Assembly (NCBI GenBank): GCA_031376385.1
Contig: JANMDQ010000004.1
Coordinates: 1 to 57,603 of the forward strand
Origin: Aquisediminimonas sp031376385
GTDB taxonomy: Bacteria; Pseudomonadota; Alphaproteobacteria; Sphingomonadales; Sphingomonadaceae
DNA length: 57,603 nucleotides
Direction: 5' to 3'
The stretch's first letter is position 1. Each line of letters begins with the position of its first letter. The notes beneath the pieces were generated by a model. It was not told the origin of the DNA and did no database searches. It worked only from the letters and a program-made list of their open reading frames with translations. The position numbers and the translations under genes are program-made. This document shows, in pieces, positions 8,006 to 16,950 of the stretch.

Positions 8006-9118
8006 TCACCCGAAAAAGCCAAACCGCCCGAAATCATTGACCGTAACAAACAGCATCAAGCCCATCAGCAAAAGAAAACCAGTGCGATAGGCCCATTCTT
8101 GCACGGCCAAAGCAACGGGCTTTCGCCGGATCGCCTCAATCGCATAGAAAAACAGATGACCTCCATCAAGCATGGGGATTGGCAATAAGTTGATGAACCC
8201 CAAGTTAATCGAGATCACGGCCATGAAGCCAAAAAAGGCCCCAAGCCCCATCGTGGCCATTTCTCCGGACAATTTGGCGATCATAACCGGGCCGCCCAGT
8301 TCTTTGACCGAATGATATCCCATGATGATCTGGCCCAAGCCGTCGATCATAGATCGCAAAACTCGGCGCACCTGGCTCGTTGCAGCGCCCGGTAATTCAA
8401 AGGGAGATAGCATGACACGCACGGCCCCCGACCCCTGCAATCCTAATCGACCAATGCTAGTCTTTGTGCCGAACCGACTGACCAGTTGCTCTTCATCCGG
8501 GGCCAAAGTGATGGATTTGGTTACGCCTTTTCGGTCCAACGTGATCGTCATCAACTGATTGGGGCGCATCGAGACATAATCGATCATGTCCGCAAAGCGG
8601 ACAATTTCCCGGTCGTTGATCGCTGTAATCCTATCACCTGGCTGAAAACCGGCGCGCGCAGCAGCTGAATTGGGCGTAACCGCCGAAGACACAGGTTCAA
8701 CGCGCATTTCGCCGTAGACGCCGAAAAGAGCCATATAGATAAGGATCGCAAGACTGAAATTTGCAACTGGCCCCGCCGCCACGATCAGCGCCCGTTTCCA
8801 AACAGGCTTGCTCTGAAACACAACGGCTTTCTGATCCGCTGGTAATGACTGCCACTCTGCATCAGGGGTACTAGACGCACCCATATCGCCTGCGAATTTG
8901 ACATAGCCGCCCAGAGGCAACCAGCCGATTTTCCAGCGCGTCCCGCGCTTATCGCTCCAGCCCAATATCTCCCTGCCAAAGCCAATCGAGAAAACGTCCG
9001 CTTTAACGCCACACCAACGCCCCACGAAATAATGGCCGAGTTCGTGAAAGAACACGAGCGGACCGATGGCCGCGATAAAGAATAGGATCGTCCAGAAAAA
9101 GCCGGGGGCTTCACTCAT
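8006..9118 (-). CDS. rseP: Site-2 intramembrane zinc metalloprotease RseP
   Basis: Inner-membrane protease that cleaves anti-sigma factors and signal-peptide remnants within the membrane. The zinc motif HELGH is at residues 25-29 in the first membrane helix, and the second ligand region NLLPIPMLDGGH is near residue 316. A single PDZ domain (residues about 125-200, PNSAAARAGFQPGDRITAIND) lies between; E. coli RseP has two, so this is the shorter alphaproteobacterial version (370 aa). Its start overlaps the dxr stop codon by four bases (ATGA). Confidence 0.95.
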   Translation of the reverse strand: MSEAPGFFWTILFFIAAIGPLVFFHELGHYFVGRWCGVKADVFSIGFGREILGWSDKRGTRWKIGWLPLGGYVKFAGDMGASSTPDAEWQSLPADQKAVVFQSKPVWKRALIVAAGPVANFSLAILIYMALFGVYGEMRVEPVSSAVTPNSAAARAGFQPGDRITAINDREIVRFADMIDYVSMRPNQLMTITLDRKGVTKSITLAPDEEQLVSRFGTKTSIGRLGLQGSGAVRVMLSPFELPGAATSQVRRVLRSMIDGLGQIIMGYHSVKELGGPVMIAKLSGEMATMGLGAFFGFMAVISINLGFINLLPIPMLDGGHLFFYAIEAIRRKPVALAVQEWAYRTGFLLLMGLMLFVTVNDFGRFGFFG

Positions 9119-10281
9119 GCAGGCACGCCTTCCAAAATTTGTTCCGCCATGGCCCGCGCCTCAGCATCAATGGCGATAACATCATCTAAAGTCGTCGGCA
9201 CGGGCGGATCATATCGATGAAGCACTTCTTCCACAATCGCGGCGATCCGGGTGAAACCAATCCGGCGGGATAAGAACGCGGCAACGGCGACTTCGTTCCC
9301 GGCGTTCAAGATGGCGGGCTTCGGCGCACCAGCTTCCATCGCCGCCCGTGCCAGCCGCAGTGCTGGAAAGCGCACAGCGTCTGGAGCTTCAAAATCCAGT
9401 CGAGCAATTTCTGCAAAGTTCAGCCGCTGACTGGGCGTTGCCATCCGGTCAGGATAGGCAAGGCAGTGCGCAATTGGAATGCGCATATCGGGCGTTCCCA
9501 ACTGCGCAAGAATGGACCCATCCACATATTCGACCATAGAATGGATCACAGATTGCGGGTGGAAAATAATATCAAGCCGGTCACTGGGCAGATCAAACAA
9601 ATAACCTGCCTCAATCAGTTCCAGCCCCTTGTTAAACATCGTTGCGGAATCGATTGTGATCTTCGCGCCCATTGACCAGTTAGGATGCTTAAGCGCCTGT
9701 TCGGGCTGGGCCGCGTCCATTTGTTCCGTCGTCCAAGTGCGAAACGGCCCGCCACTGGCCGTCAATATGATCCGCGACACGCTCTTGGGCGCGGACTGAT
9801 CAAGGCACTGGAATATCGCATTATGTTCTGAATCGACGGGAAGCAGCGTTGCACCACTGCGCTTGGCGGCATCCAGCATGATGGGCCCTGCCGATACCAG
9901 CGCCTCTTTATTGGCAAAGGCCAGCGCGCCGCCGCGTTCCAGCGCCGCCATCACGGGGATCAACCCCGCGCAACCGACAATCGCGGCCATCGTCCAATCC
10001 ACAGGCATCGCAGCAGCCTGTTCAACAGCCCCCTCACCTGCCGCAACTTCGATGCCAGTGCCAGCGAGCGCCGCCTTCAATTCCGCATAGAGATAATCAC
10101 AACCAATGACCGCGCGTTTGGCATTGTTCGCAATGGCGGCAGCGGCCAGCCCCGCGACGTCTTTATTGGCTGTCAACGCCAAGACTTCAAACGCTTGCGG
10201 GTTACGGCTGATCAGGTCCAGCGTCGATTTGCCCACTGAACCCGTCGCGCCGAGGATTGTTACTGATTTACGCACGCTCAT
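9115..10281 (-). CDS. dxr: 1-deoxy-D-xylulose 5-phosphate reductoisomerase
   Basis: Second enzyme of the MEP isoprenoid pathway, converting DXP to MEP with NADPH. The nucleotide-binding loop TILGATGSVGKST is at the N-terminus, NKEALVSAG and LLPVDSEHNAIFQCL form the metal and substrate site, and SATMFNKGLELIEA follows. The 388-residue length is normal. It overlaps cdsA and rseP by four bases each. The pathway partner ispG lies elsewhere in the window (about 30.4-31.5 kb), and uppS, the polyprenyl step, is in the same operon. Confidence 0.97.
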   Translation of the reverse strand: MSVRKSVTILGATGSVGKSTLDLISRNPQAFEVLALTANKDVAGLAAAAIANNAKRAVIGCDYLYAELKAALAGTGIEVAAGEGAVEQAAAMPVDWTMAAIVGCAGLIPVMAALERGGALAFANKEALVSAGPIMLDAAKRSGATLLPVDSEHNAIFQCLDQSAPKSVSRIILTASGGPFRTWTTEQMDAAQPEQALKHPNWSMGAKITIDSATMFNKGLELIEAGYLFDLPSDRLDIIFHPQSVIHSMVEYVDGSILAQLGTPDMRIPIAHCLAYPDRMATPSQRLNFAEIARLDFEAPDAVRFPALRLARAAMEAGAPKPAILNAGNEVAVAAFLSRRIGFTRIAAIVEEVLHRYDPPVPTTLDDVIAIDAEARAMAEQILEGVPA

Positions 10282-11060
10282 AAAACCGCCACCAATAATG
10301 CCGCGAAGGGAACCGAAGTTACCAGTCCGTCAAGGCGGTCCAGCACGCCGCCGTGCCCCGGCAACAATCGTCCACTGTCCTTGACGCCTGCACGCCGTTT
10401 CATCCAGCTTTCGAAGAAATCACCGACTTGGGCAAGCACGGCAAGCATTGGACTGGCCAAAGCAAGCCGCCAATCCAGCCCCGCGAAATGAGCGAGGGCC
10501 CAGCCCAGCAGGAGTGCAGCGACACAGCCCCCAATCAGCCCTGCCCATGTCTTATTCGGGCTGATCGAAGGCGCAATCTTTGGCCCACCAATCGCACGGC
10601 CTGCAAAGAAAGCGCCAATATCAGTCGCCCAAACAATCGCCAGCGCCCAGAATGCAAGCAGCAATCCCTCCATGCCCGGCTGATCCCGCAACCAAAGGAG
10701 AGCGAATACGGGAAGGCCAACATAGACCAACCCAGCGCCCAAAGCCTTGTTACGCGTCACAGTGGCAACCCCAACGGCCATGCCAATCAGGACGCCAAAG
10801 GCGAAAAAGCTGAGGCCCGCGGCGATGGGGGCCACAATTCCAAGCGGAATGCAAAGTGCATACATCGCGAGTTTACGGTCTTTATCGCTTACCTTGAGCA
10901 AATTGGCGAATTCTGAAAGCATCAGCACGCCAGCCGCTGTGACCATCACCCAAAAGGCAGTGCCACCCAACCACAGTTCCAACGCGGCGACCACGACAAG
11001 AATGATGGCGACAACAATCCGCTGAGTAAGTTCAGCACCGAGAATTGCAGATTTACTCAC
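10278..11060 (-). CDS. cdsA: Phosphatidate cytidylyltransferase
   Basis: Integral membrane enzyme making CDP-diacylglycerol from phosphatidate and CTP. About seven hydrophobic helices are visible, and the C-terminal signature DSGRLLPGHGGVLDRLDGL carries the metal-binding residues; SPNKTWAGLIGG is also typical. The start is the GTG at 11060, which forms a GTGA overlap with the uppS stop codon and gives 260 aa, matching family length. A longer reading to 11138 would run into uppS coding sequence and is not favoured. Confidence 0.95.
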   Translation of the reverse strand: MSKSAILGAELTQRIVVAIILVVVAALELWLGGTAFWVMVTAAGVLMLSEFANLLKVSDKDRKLAMYALCIPLGIVAPIAAGLSFFAFGVLIGMAVGVATVTRNKALGAGLVYVGLPVFALLWLRDQPGMEGLLLAFWALAIVWATDIGAFFAGRAIGGPKIAPSISPNKTWAGLIGGCVAALLLGWALAHFAGLDWRLALASPMLAVLAQVGDFFESWMKRRAGVKDSGRLLPGHGGVLDRLDGLVTSVPFAALLVAVL

Positions 11061-11794
11061 AGCCCCCCAAAACGCCGTTCGCGTGTGCCGTAATTGGCAA
11101 GAGCCTGTTTTAAATGCTCTGCCCCAAAGTCCGGCCAAAGCGTGTCCACAAAAAGCAGCTCAGTATAGGCCGTTTGCCATAGTAGGAAGTTGGATAGGCG
11201 CTGTTCGCCCGATGTGCGGATCAGCAGATCAGGTGCGGGCCAATCGGCTGTTTCCAACGCGTTGCTGATATGATCAGTGGTAATTGCATCCGCCGCGATT
11301 TCGCCGGTGCTGACGCGCGCGGCAATAGCCCTTACAGCATTGGTGATTTCGGCCTGAGACCCATAGTTGAGCGCAATCACGAGCGTGGTGCCGGTATTGG
11401 CCGCTGTCTGCTCAATGGCTTCATCAATAAGCTTCACCAGTTCTGGCGACAGTGCGCGATAATCTCCAATCACGCGCAACCGCACACCATTTGCGGCAAG
11501 CTCTGCAATGTCCGTCTTAATGAAATGACGAAGCAGGCCCATAAGATCACCAACCTCATCGGCTGGCCTGTTCCAATTCTCAGTGGAAAACGCATAAAGC
11601 GTGAGGACTTCCAGCCCCAGGTCACCTGCCGCGCGGACAACGGCTTTGGCTGCCTCAATCCCCTTGCGGTGGCCCGCGATACGGGGAAGCAGGCGCTTTT
11701 TGGCCCAGCGCCCGTTGCCATCCATGATGATCGCGACATGGCGGGGGATTGGGGCCTGCCCTGCACGCGCAGCCAAGGCGGCTTGCGCCCTCAC
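11057..11794 (-). CDS. uppS: Undecaprenyl (isoprenyl) diphosphate synthase
   Basis: Cytoplasmic cis-prenyltransferase that builds the lipid carrier for cell-wall synthesis. HVAIIMDGNGRWAKKR has the catalytic Asp, FSTENWNRP follows, and LLIRTSGEQRLSNFLLWQ is the conserved C-terminal substrate region. The GTG start at 11794 overlaps the frr stop codon (GTGA). At 245 aa it has the normal length. Tight overlap on both sides indicates one transcript with frr and cdsA. Confidence 0.96.
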   Translation of the reverse strand: MRAQAALAARAGQAPIPRHVAIIMDGNGRWAKKRLLPRIAGHRKGIEAAKAVVRAAGDLGLEVLTLYAFSTENWNRPADEVGDLMGLLRHFIKTDIAELAANGVRLRVIGDYRALSPELVKLIDEAIEQTAANTGTTLVIALNYGSQAEITNAVRAIAARVSTGEIAADAITTDHISNALETADWPAPDLLIRTSGEQRLSNFLLWQTAYTELLFVDTLWPDFGAEHLKQALANYGTRERRFGGL

Positions 11795-12354
11795 TTGCCC
11801 AAGATTTCCTTTTCCTTCGCCGCGAGCGCCGCATCGATTTCGGCAATGGTCACATCAGTCACTTTTTGAACTTCGCCTTCGTAACGCTTACGATCATCTT
11901 CGCTGATTTCTTTTTTCTTTTCGTCAGTTTTCAGGGCATCATTACCATCGCGTCGCACGTTGCGCGCAGCGATTTTGGCTTTTTCTGCATAGTTGTGGGC
12001 AAGCTTTACCAGTTCCTTGCGCCGCTCCTCCGTCATATCAGGGATCGGCAAGCGGATATTCTGGCCGTCTGTGATGGGATTGATGCCCAGCCCCGCGTTG
12101 CGGATGGCCTTTTCAACTGGCGTCATGTTGGATTTGTCCCACACCTGCACAGACAGCATCCGGGGCTCTGGCGCCGAAACAGTCGCCACTTGGTTCAGCG
12201 GCATGTTGGACCCGTAAACTTCCACCACAATCGGATCGAGCAGCGATGTGTTGGCGCGGCCCGTGCGCAGACCGTTGAGATCACCTTTGAGCGACTCGAC
12301 AGCGCCACTCATGCGGCGCTCCAGATCGGTTTTGTTATAGGCTGCCATTGACAT
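11791..12354 (-). CDS. frr: Ribosome recycling factor
   Basis: Splits post-termination ribosomes together with EF-G. The sequence MSGAVESLKGDLNGLRTGRA and the closing EVQKVTDVTIAEIDAAL are characteristic of the three-helix-bundle protein; the length is 187 aa. The ATG at 12354 shares a base with the pyrH stop codon (TGATG). An ATG three codons further in is an alternative. Genes pyrH and frr are neighbours in most bacteria. Confidence 0.97.
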   Translation of the reverse strand: MSMAAYNKTDLERRMSGAVESLKGDLNGLRTGRANTSLLDPIVVEVYGSNMPLNQVATVSAPEPRMLSVQVWDKSNMTPVEKAIRNAGLGINPITDGQNIRLPIPDMTEERRKELVKLAHNYAEKAKIAARNVRRDGNDALKTDEKKKEISEDDRKRYEGEVQKVTDVTIAEIDAALAAKEKEILGK

Positions 12355-13079
12355 CAACTCCCCTGCTTTTGAACCGTTGTCGAAACCCCCTGCCCGGCCA
12401 GAACCTGAGCCAGATTGCCCTGTTCGCGGATGGAGAAAACCACAATCGGAATATCATTATCACGGCAGAGCGCAACTGCGCTTGCATCCATCACCCGCAA
12501 ATTATCCGCAAGTACGCGGTCATAGCTCAGCGTTTCATACCGTTTCGCGTCTGGATTGGTTTTGGGGTCAGCATCATAAACCCCGTCAACAGACGTGCCT
12601 TTGAATAGCGCATCGCATTTCATCTCCGCCGCGCGAAGTGCAGCCCCAGAATCGGTTGTAAAATAGGGGCTGCCGACGCCTGCTGCGAAAATGACAACCC
12701 GACCTTTTTCAAGATGCCGTTCGGCGCGACGACGGATGACGGGTTCGCACACCGCGTCCATTTGAATGGCGGACTGAACCCGCGTGTGGACGCCAATCTG
12801 TTCCAGCGCATTCTGCATCGCAAGAGCGTTCATCACCGTGGCGAGCATGCCCATATAATCGGCCTGCGCCCGGTCCATGCCCTTGGCGGCCCCTGCCATG
12901 CCGCGAAAGATATTACCGCCGCCGATGACAAGGCACAGCTGAAGGCCAGTATCCTTTGCCGCCTTCACTTCGGCGGCCACGCGCGCGACCATATCAGTAT
13001 CAATGCCGAACTGCTGATCCCCCATCAGAACCTCACCCGATAGTTTCAGCAGGATCCTTTTGAAACCGGAGCATGGCAT
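12354..13079 (-). CDS. pyrH: Uridylate (UMP) kinase
   Basis: Phosphorylates UMP to UDP. The amino-acid-kinase-family protein shows RILLKLSGEVLMG at the N-terminus, LVIGGGNIFRG, the ATP/UMP-binding FAAGVGSPYFTTDSGAALRA and the conserved DGVYDADP. Its length is 241 aa. It begins 110 bases downstream of tsf. The ATG at 13079 has only a purine-rich AGAGAGAGA upstream as a possible ribosome-binding site. Confidence 0.97.
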   Translation of the reverse strand: MPCSGFKRILLKLSGEVLMGDQQFGIDTDMVARVAAEVKAAKDTGLQLCLVIGGGNIFRGMAGAAKGMDRAQADYMGMLATVMNALAMQNALEQIGVHTRVQSAIQMDAVCEPVIRRRAERHLEKGRVVIFAAGVGSPYFTTDSGAALRAAEMKCDALFKGTSVDGVYDADPKTNPDAKRYETLSYDRVLADNLRVMDASAVALCRDNDIPIVVFSIREQGNLAQVLAGQGVSTTVQKQGS

Positions 13080-13189
13080 GGGCGCGTCTCTCTCTTTTTG
13101 GGTGCGATTTTCTTATGGAAACGGCGCGCACCCTAGTTTGGGAACGCGCCGCTGCCAAGGGGGCCAGGAAAGGGGCTGGGGCGAACCCG

Positions 13190-14122
13190 TTACCCTTGTG
13201 GAACGCCTGACGTTGCCGCCACTTCAGCTGCAAAGTCAGTGACTTCCTTTTCAATGCCTTCGCCCAATTGGAAACGGACATAGTCTTTCAGCACAATCGG
13301 CATGCCAGCTTCCTTGCCCGCCGCTGCGACAACATCAGAGATTTTGGTCTTGCCGTCCATCACGAACAGCTGATTGATCAACGTGTTTTCCTTCAGGAAC
13401 TTGGTCACGGCACCATCGACCATTTTGGTGATGACTTCGGCAGGCTTGCCAGACTCAGCGGCCTTTTCGGTGGCGATTGCGCGTTCACGCTCAATTACAG
13501 CCGCATCAACGCCGGTTTCATCAAGCGCAATCGGGAAAGCGGCAGCCACATGCATGGCCAACTGCTTACCCAGAGCATTGAGCGTGTCAGCAGGAGCAGA
13601 CGATTCCAACGCGACGAGCACGCCAATCTTGCCCAAGCCAGAAACAACGGCATTGTGAATGTAAGGCACAACCACGCCTTCGCCCACGCTCAACTTCTTT
13701 GCGCGGCGCAGCGTTTGGTTTTCACCGATGGAAGCAATGTTCGACGTCAAAGCCTCAGACACTGTCCCGCCCGTGGGCCACGCATTGCCAGCCAGCACAG
13801 CGACATCATCCGATCCGGCCAAAGCCAGTTCAGTCACGGTGCGAACAAAGGCCTGGAACTGATCATTCTTGGCCACAAAATCGGTTTCCGAATTCACTTC
13901 GACAGCAACGCCTGTTGTCCCGCTGACCGCGACGCCAACAAGACCTTCGGCGGCTGTCCGGCTCGATTTCTTCGATGCCGTAGCCATGCCCTTGGCGCGA
14001 AGCCAGTCCATCGCCGCTTCGACGTCACCGTTGGTTTCGGACAAAGCCTTTTTGCAATCCATCATCCCTGCGCCTGATTTCTCGCGCAGGTCCTTCACCA
14101 TTGCAGCTGTAATATCTGCCAT
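13190..14122 (-). CDS. tsf: Elongation factor Ts
   Basis: Guanine-nucleotide exchange factor for EF-Tu. The N-terminal UBA-like domain ITAAMVKDLREKSGAGMMDC and the core TDFVAKNDQFQAFV are diagnostic. The start at 14122 (MADITAAMV, 310 aa) has AAGGAA seven bases upstream; five extra residues to 14137 are not needed. It follows rpsB with a 134-base gap holding a small inverted repeat. Confidence 0.97.
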   Translation of the reverse strand: MADITAAMVKDLREKSGAGMMDCKKALSETNGDVEAAMDWLRAKGMATASKKSSRTAAEGLVGVAVSGTTGVAVEVNSETDFVAKNDQFQAFVRTVTELALAGSDDVAVLAGNAWPTGGTVSEALTSNIASIGENQTLRRAKKLSVGEGVVVPYIHNAVVSGLGKIGVLVALESSAPADTLNALGKQLAMHVAAAFPIALDETGVDAAVIERERAIATEKAAESGKPAEVITKMVDGAVTKFLKENTLINQLFVMDGKTKISDVVAAAGKEAGMPIVLKDYVRFQLGEGIEKEVTDFAAEVAATSGVPQG

Positions 14123-14162
14123 TGTGGGTTCCTTCATTCAATTTATGTCAAACCAACACCGT

Positions 14163-14245
14163 TCGTGCTGCGCTTGTCGAAGCACTCCCTTACTCGCTGG
14201 TTCTTGACCAGATGAAGACAGGAAGCCCTTCGACAGGCTCAGGGC
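14163..14245. repeat. Inverted repeat with CTTGTCGAAG / CTTCGACAGG arms
   Basis: The rpsB-tsf spacer holds CGCTTGTCGAAGCA near 14170 and CCCTTCGACAGGCTCAGGGC near 14225, which can pair through the core TGTCGAAG/CTTCGACA. The motif resembles the CTTGACGAAG element of the 27-bp inverted repeat at 3963-4035 and may belong to the same dispersed family. It could form a hairpin inside the rpsB-tsf mRNA. Confidence 0.6.
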
Positions 14246-14256
14246 GAAGGTTGAGG

Positions 14257-15171
14257 TTATGCCGCTGGTGCTTCTTCCGCAGGAGCAGGAGCCGCAGCTT
14301 CCGCTTCCGGAGCAGCTGCGACAGGCTCAGCCGCAGCGACTTCAGCAACCGGAGCTTCGACCACTGCTTCAAACGCAGCTGCTTCGGCCACAACAGCCGC
14401 AGTTGGTTCCGCCGCAGGAGCAGCCAAGGCTTCTTCCTTTGGTGGTTCAATCATCGCACCAACATCAACGCCGCGTGCCGCTGCACCTTGTTGACCGCCA
14501 CGTGTTGAGGCCGCTGCAATGGCGTCACAGTACAACCGAATGGCGCGCGCGGCGTCATCATTGGCGGGCACTGGGAACGCGATGCCATCTGGCGACACAT
14601 TGGAATCGAGGATCGCGACAACGGGAATGCCAAGCACATTGGCTTCCTTGATCGCCAGTTCTTCCTTGTTCGCATCGATCACAAACATCACATCAGGAAT
14701 GCCGCCCATATCGCGGATACCGCCAAGCGAAAGTTCCAGCTTGTCGCGCAAGCGCGTCATTTGCAGAACTTCCTTCTTGGTGAACCCAGCGGTGTCACCT
14801 GAAAGCTGTTCTTCCATCGTCTTCAAACGCTTGATCGAACCGGAAATTGTCTTCCAGTTGGTCAGCATTCCGCCGAGCCAGCGGTGATTGACGAAATGCT
14901 GGCCAGAGGCGCGCGCTGCTTCTGCAATCGGCTCCTGCGCCTGACGCTTGGTGCCCACGAACAGCACTTTGCCGCCGCGTGCTGCTGTTTGCGACACAAA
15001 GTCGAGTGCGCGCGCGAACAGGGGCACTGTCTGCGAGAGATCGAGAATGTGAACGCCATTGCGGTCACCAAAAATATAGGGTTTCATCTTTGGATTCCAG
15101 CGATGCTTCTGGTGTCCAAAATGCGCGCCAGCTTCAAGCAGCTGGAGCAGCGTCACAGTAGGTGCCGCCAT
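14257..15171 (-). CDS. rpsB: 30S ribosomal protein S2
   Basis: Small-subunit protein: LLEAGAHFGHQKHRWNPKMK, FVGTKRQAQEPI and RWLGGMLTNW are the family hallmarks. Residues 1-230 cover the normal fold. Residues about 235-304 are an Ala/Glu/Pro/Val-rich low-complexity tail (APEAEAAAPAPAEEAPAA) that many alphaproteobacteria add. It is the first gene of the leftward rpsB-tsf-pyrH-frr block, so the main promoter should lie in the 225-base gap up to 15396. Confidence 0.97.
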   Translation of the reverse strand: MAAPTVTLLQLLEAGAHFGHQKHRWNPKMKPYIFGDRNGVHILDLSQTVPLFARALDFVSQTAARGGKVLFVGTKRQAQEPIAEAARASGQHFVNHRWLGGMLTNWKTISGSIKRLKTMEEQLSGDTAGFTKKEVLQMTRLRDKLELSLGGIRDMGGIPDVMFVIDANKEELAIKEANVLGIPVVAILDSNVSPDGIAFPVPANDDAARAIRLYCDAIAAASTRGGQQGAAARGVDVGAMIEPPKEEALAAPAAEPTAAVVAEAAAFEAVVEAPVAEVAAAEPVAAAPEAEAAAPAPAEEAPAA

Positions 15172-15396
15172 AGGGATAAGTCCTTCCGGTTAGTCCACTG
15201 GGCAGCGAGAATGACGGGAAATTCCGTCACACCGGTTTATGATGCCACCCATGCGGGATTGAGAATCGTGCCGTTAGCGGGGGCAGCGGCGGATTGCAAG
15301 GGGGTTACTGGCCGCAACTGTTGACGTTCCAATCCGAAACTGCTTGCACCATACACATATGCTGCCCACCCCACCAACACCATCAGGAGCACCCTC

Positions 15397-15918
15397 ATGA
15401 CAGTCAACCTGTACGACGCAACCATCCCCTCCTTCCTTCAAATCCTCGGCTCGCTTGATCACCTGATTGATCAGGCAGAGGCTCATATGGCCGAACACGG
15501 CGTTACGGAGGAGGATTTGGTTCAGGCCCGCCTGTTCCCCAATATGCAGCCGCTGACTTATCAGTTGAAGGCCAGTGCCGAACATTCACGCGGGGCGATT
15601 GAGGGCGTGCGCGCAGGCGTTTTTACGCCCCAAACCGTCATGCCGCCCCAGACGTTTGCCGATCTGCGCTCCAAACTCCGCGACGCGCATGATTTTCTTG
15701 CCGCGTTAGACCCTGCAGAAGTGAATGGCTTCGTCGGCCAGGATATGAGGTTTGAATTCAAGGACCATATCACACGCTTCACAGCGGAAGGATTTCTGCT
15801 CTCATTCGCCCTCCCCAATTTCTATTTCCATGCGACGACGGCGTATGATCTGCTGCGCCATAAGGGCGTGAAGATCGGGAAGATGGATTTTCTGGGGAAG
15901 ATGCGAGTGAAAGTGTAG
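15397..15918 (+). CDS. DUF1993 family protein
   Basis: A 173-residue protein matching the DUF1993 family by recognisable segments: LYDATIPSFLQILGSLDHLI, LFPNMQPLTYQLKASAEHSRGA and PNFYFHATTAYDLLRHKGV. The family is predicted to be all-helical and DinB-like; its function is unknown. No signal peptide or membrane segment is present, so it should be cytoplasmic. AGGAG lies upstream of the ATG at 15397. It is divergent from rpsB and stands alone. Confidence 0.85.
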   Translation: MTVNLYDATIPSFLQILGSLDHLIDQAEAHMAEHGVTEEDLVQARLFPNMQPLTYQLKASAEHSRGAIEGVRAGVFTPQTVMPPQTFADLRSKLRDAHDFLAALDPAEVNGFVGQDMRFEFKDHITRFTAEGFLLSFALPNFYFHATTAYDLLRHKGVKIGKMDFLGKMRVKV

Positions 15919-16072
15919 GGTTTTAATATTGATTCAGTGACGATTTTACTGTGCCAATTCAACACATGTCTTTGTCCAGTCAGTAAACATATTGATAACC
16001 ATGTTGACTTGTGCGATCAAGCCTCCCATTCTTGTATTTCTCTTTAAGAGCAACACTTTGGGAGCATTTGAC

Positions 16073-16723
16073 ATGGTTAAGAAGATTATTGGGGGCATGT
16101 TGGCCGGCGCGGCTTTGACAGCCGCAAGCCCGTCCCTTGCCGCCACTGCGGTGGTCGGCTTCTCCAACACTGGTTCTGTTTTTACCAACTTTACAGGCGA
16201 CAGAACTGTAGGGTTCACATTCAATACCGCTAATAATATTAGCGTGACTGAGTTAGGATGGTTCGCTGTTAGCGGTGCATTGAACGCATCGCATAGGGTC
16301 GGCATTTGGTCTTTGGCTGGCACTTTGCTCGGCTCGACTACTGTGATGCCAGGAGTAGCAGGCGTTACCGGTTTTCGCTTTGCATCTGTATCTCCGATAT
16401 CATTGAATGCAGGTCAGCAATACTTCATCGGTGGTACCGATCTCGGCAGCGACGGTGACAATTACAGAACAGGCGTCTCAAATCTCGTGATGGGTAACGG
16501 AATTACCTTTCTCGGGTCGGCGGTCGCGTTGAATGATCCCGGCTTTGCCTTCCCCAGCACAGTTGCAGCCAATACGGGAGGCCGCTTCGGGCCTAATTTC
16601 GTCTACAACCTCACGTCAGCAGTGCCAGAGCCTTCAACATGGATGATGATGGTCTTTGGTTTCGGCATCGCAGGCTTCGCCATGCGCAGTCGCCGTCGCA
16701 ACGTGCAAGTTAGCTTCTCTTAA
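16073..16723 (+). CDS. Exported protein with PEPxxW-type C-terminal sorting signal
   Basis: A 216-residue secreted protein. It has an N-terminal signal peptide (MVKKIIGGMLAGAALTAASPSLAAT), a beta-rich middle resembling DUF4082-type domains (VGFTFNTANNISVTELGWF, LNAGQQYFIGG), and a C-terminal VPEPSTWMMMVFGFGIAGFA helix closed by RSRRR. This tripartite end is the PEP-CTERM layout recognised by exosortase-type sorting, in the PEPxxW variant frequent in sphingomonads. The start at 16073 has GGGAGC nine bases upstream; an extension to 15992 would precede the signal peptide and is rejected. No exosortase gene is in the window. The DUF4082 link is tentative. Confidence 0.8.
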   Translation: MVKKIIGGMLAGAALTAASPSLAATAVVGFSNTGSVFTNFTGDRTVGFTFNTANNISVTELGWFAVSGALNASHRVGIWSLAGTLLGSTTVMPGVAGVTGFRFASVSPISLNAGQQYFIGGTDLGSDGDNYRTGVSNLVMGNGITFLGSAVALNDPGFAFPSTVAANTGGRFGPNFVYNLTSAVPEPSTWMMMVFGFGIAGFAMRSRRRNVQVSFS

Positions 16724-16743
16724 ATTGCCGATACAGTTGTAAA

Positions 16744-16778
16744 GAGGGGTCGTTGGAACAATCCGGCGGCCCCTTTTT
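16744..16778 (+). terminator. Rho-independent terminator after the PEPxxW gene
   Basis: GGGGTCG (16746-16752) pairs with CGGCCCC (16767-16773), with one G-U pair, and is followed by TTTTT. It lies about 20 bases after the stop codon. Confidence 0.7.
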
Positions 16779-16950
16779 CATGCTCGCATGTGTCGCTGCG
16801 GAATTTGGGAGATAGACTATTACTTTAGATCGTTGGACTTGCACGACGGTATCATTTGCGCCAATTTCGTTGCTATGAAGCAATCAAGATCACTAATCAG
16901 CGTTGTGTTTCTGAGACTTGCGGGACTTCCGTGTTCCCGGAACTTCATCG

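Noticed and set aside
14190..14450. 86-codon leftward frame rich in Leu, Lys and Arg at the end of rpsB
   Set aside because: It is an out-of-frame reading of the low-complexity Ala/Glu/Pro tail of S2.
15237..15425. 62-codon leftward frame with one hydrophobic helix upstream of rpsB
   Set aside because: It starts inside the opposite-strand DUF1993 gene, lacks a ribosome-binding site and occupies the expected rpsB promoter region.
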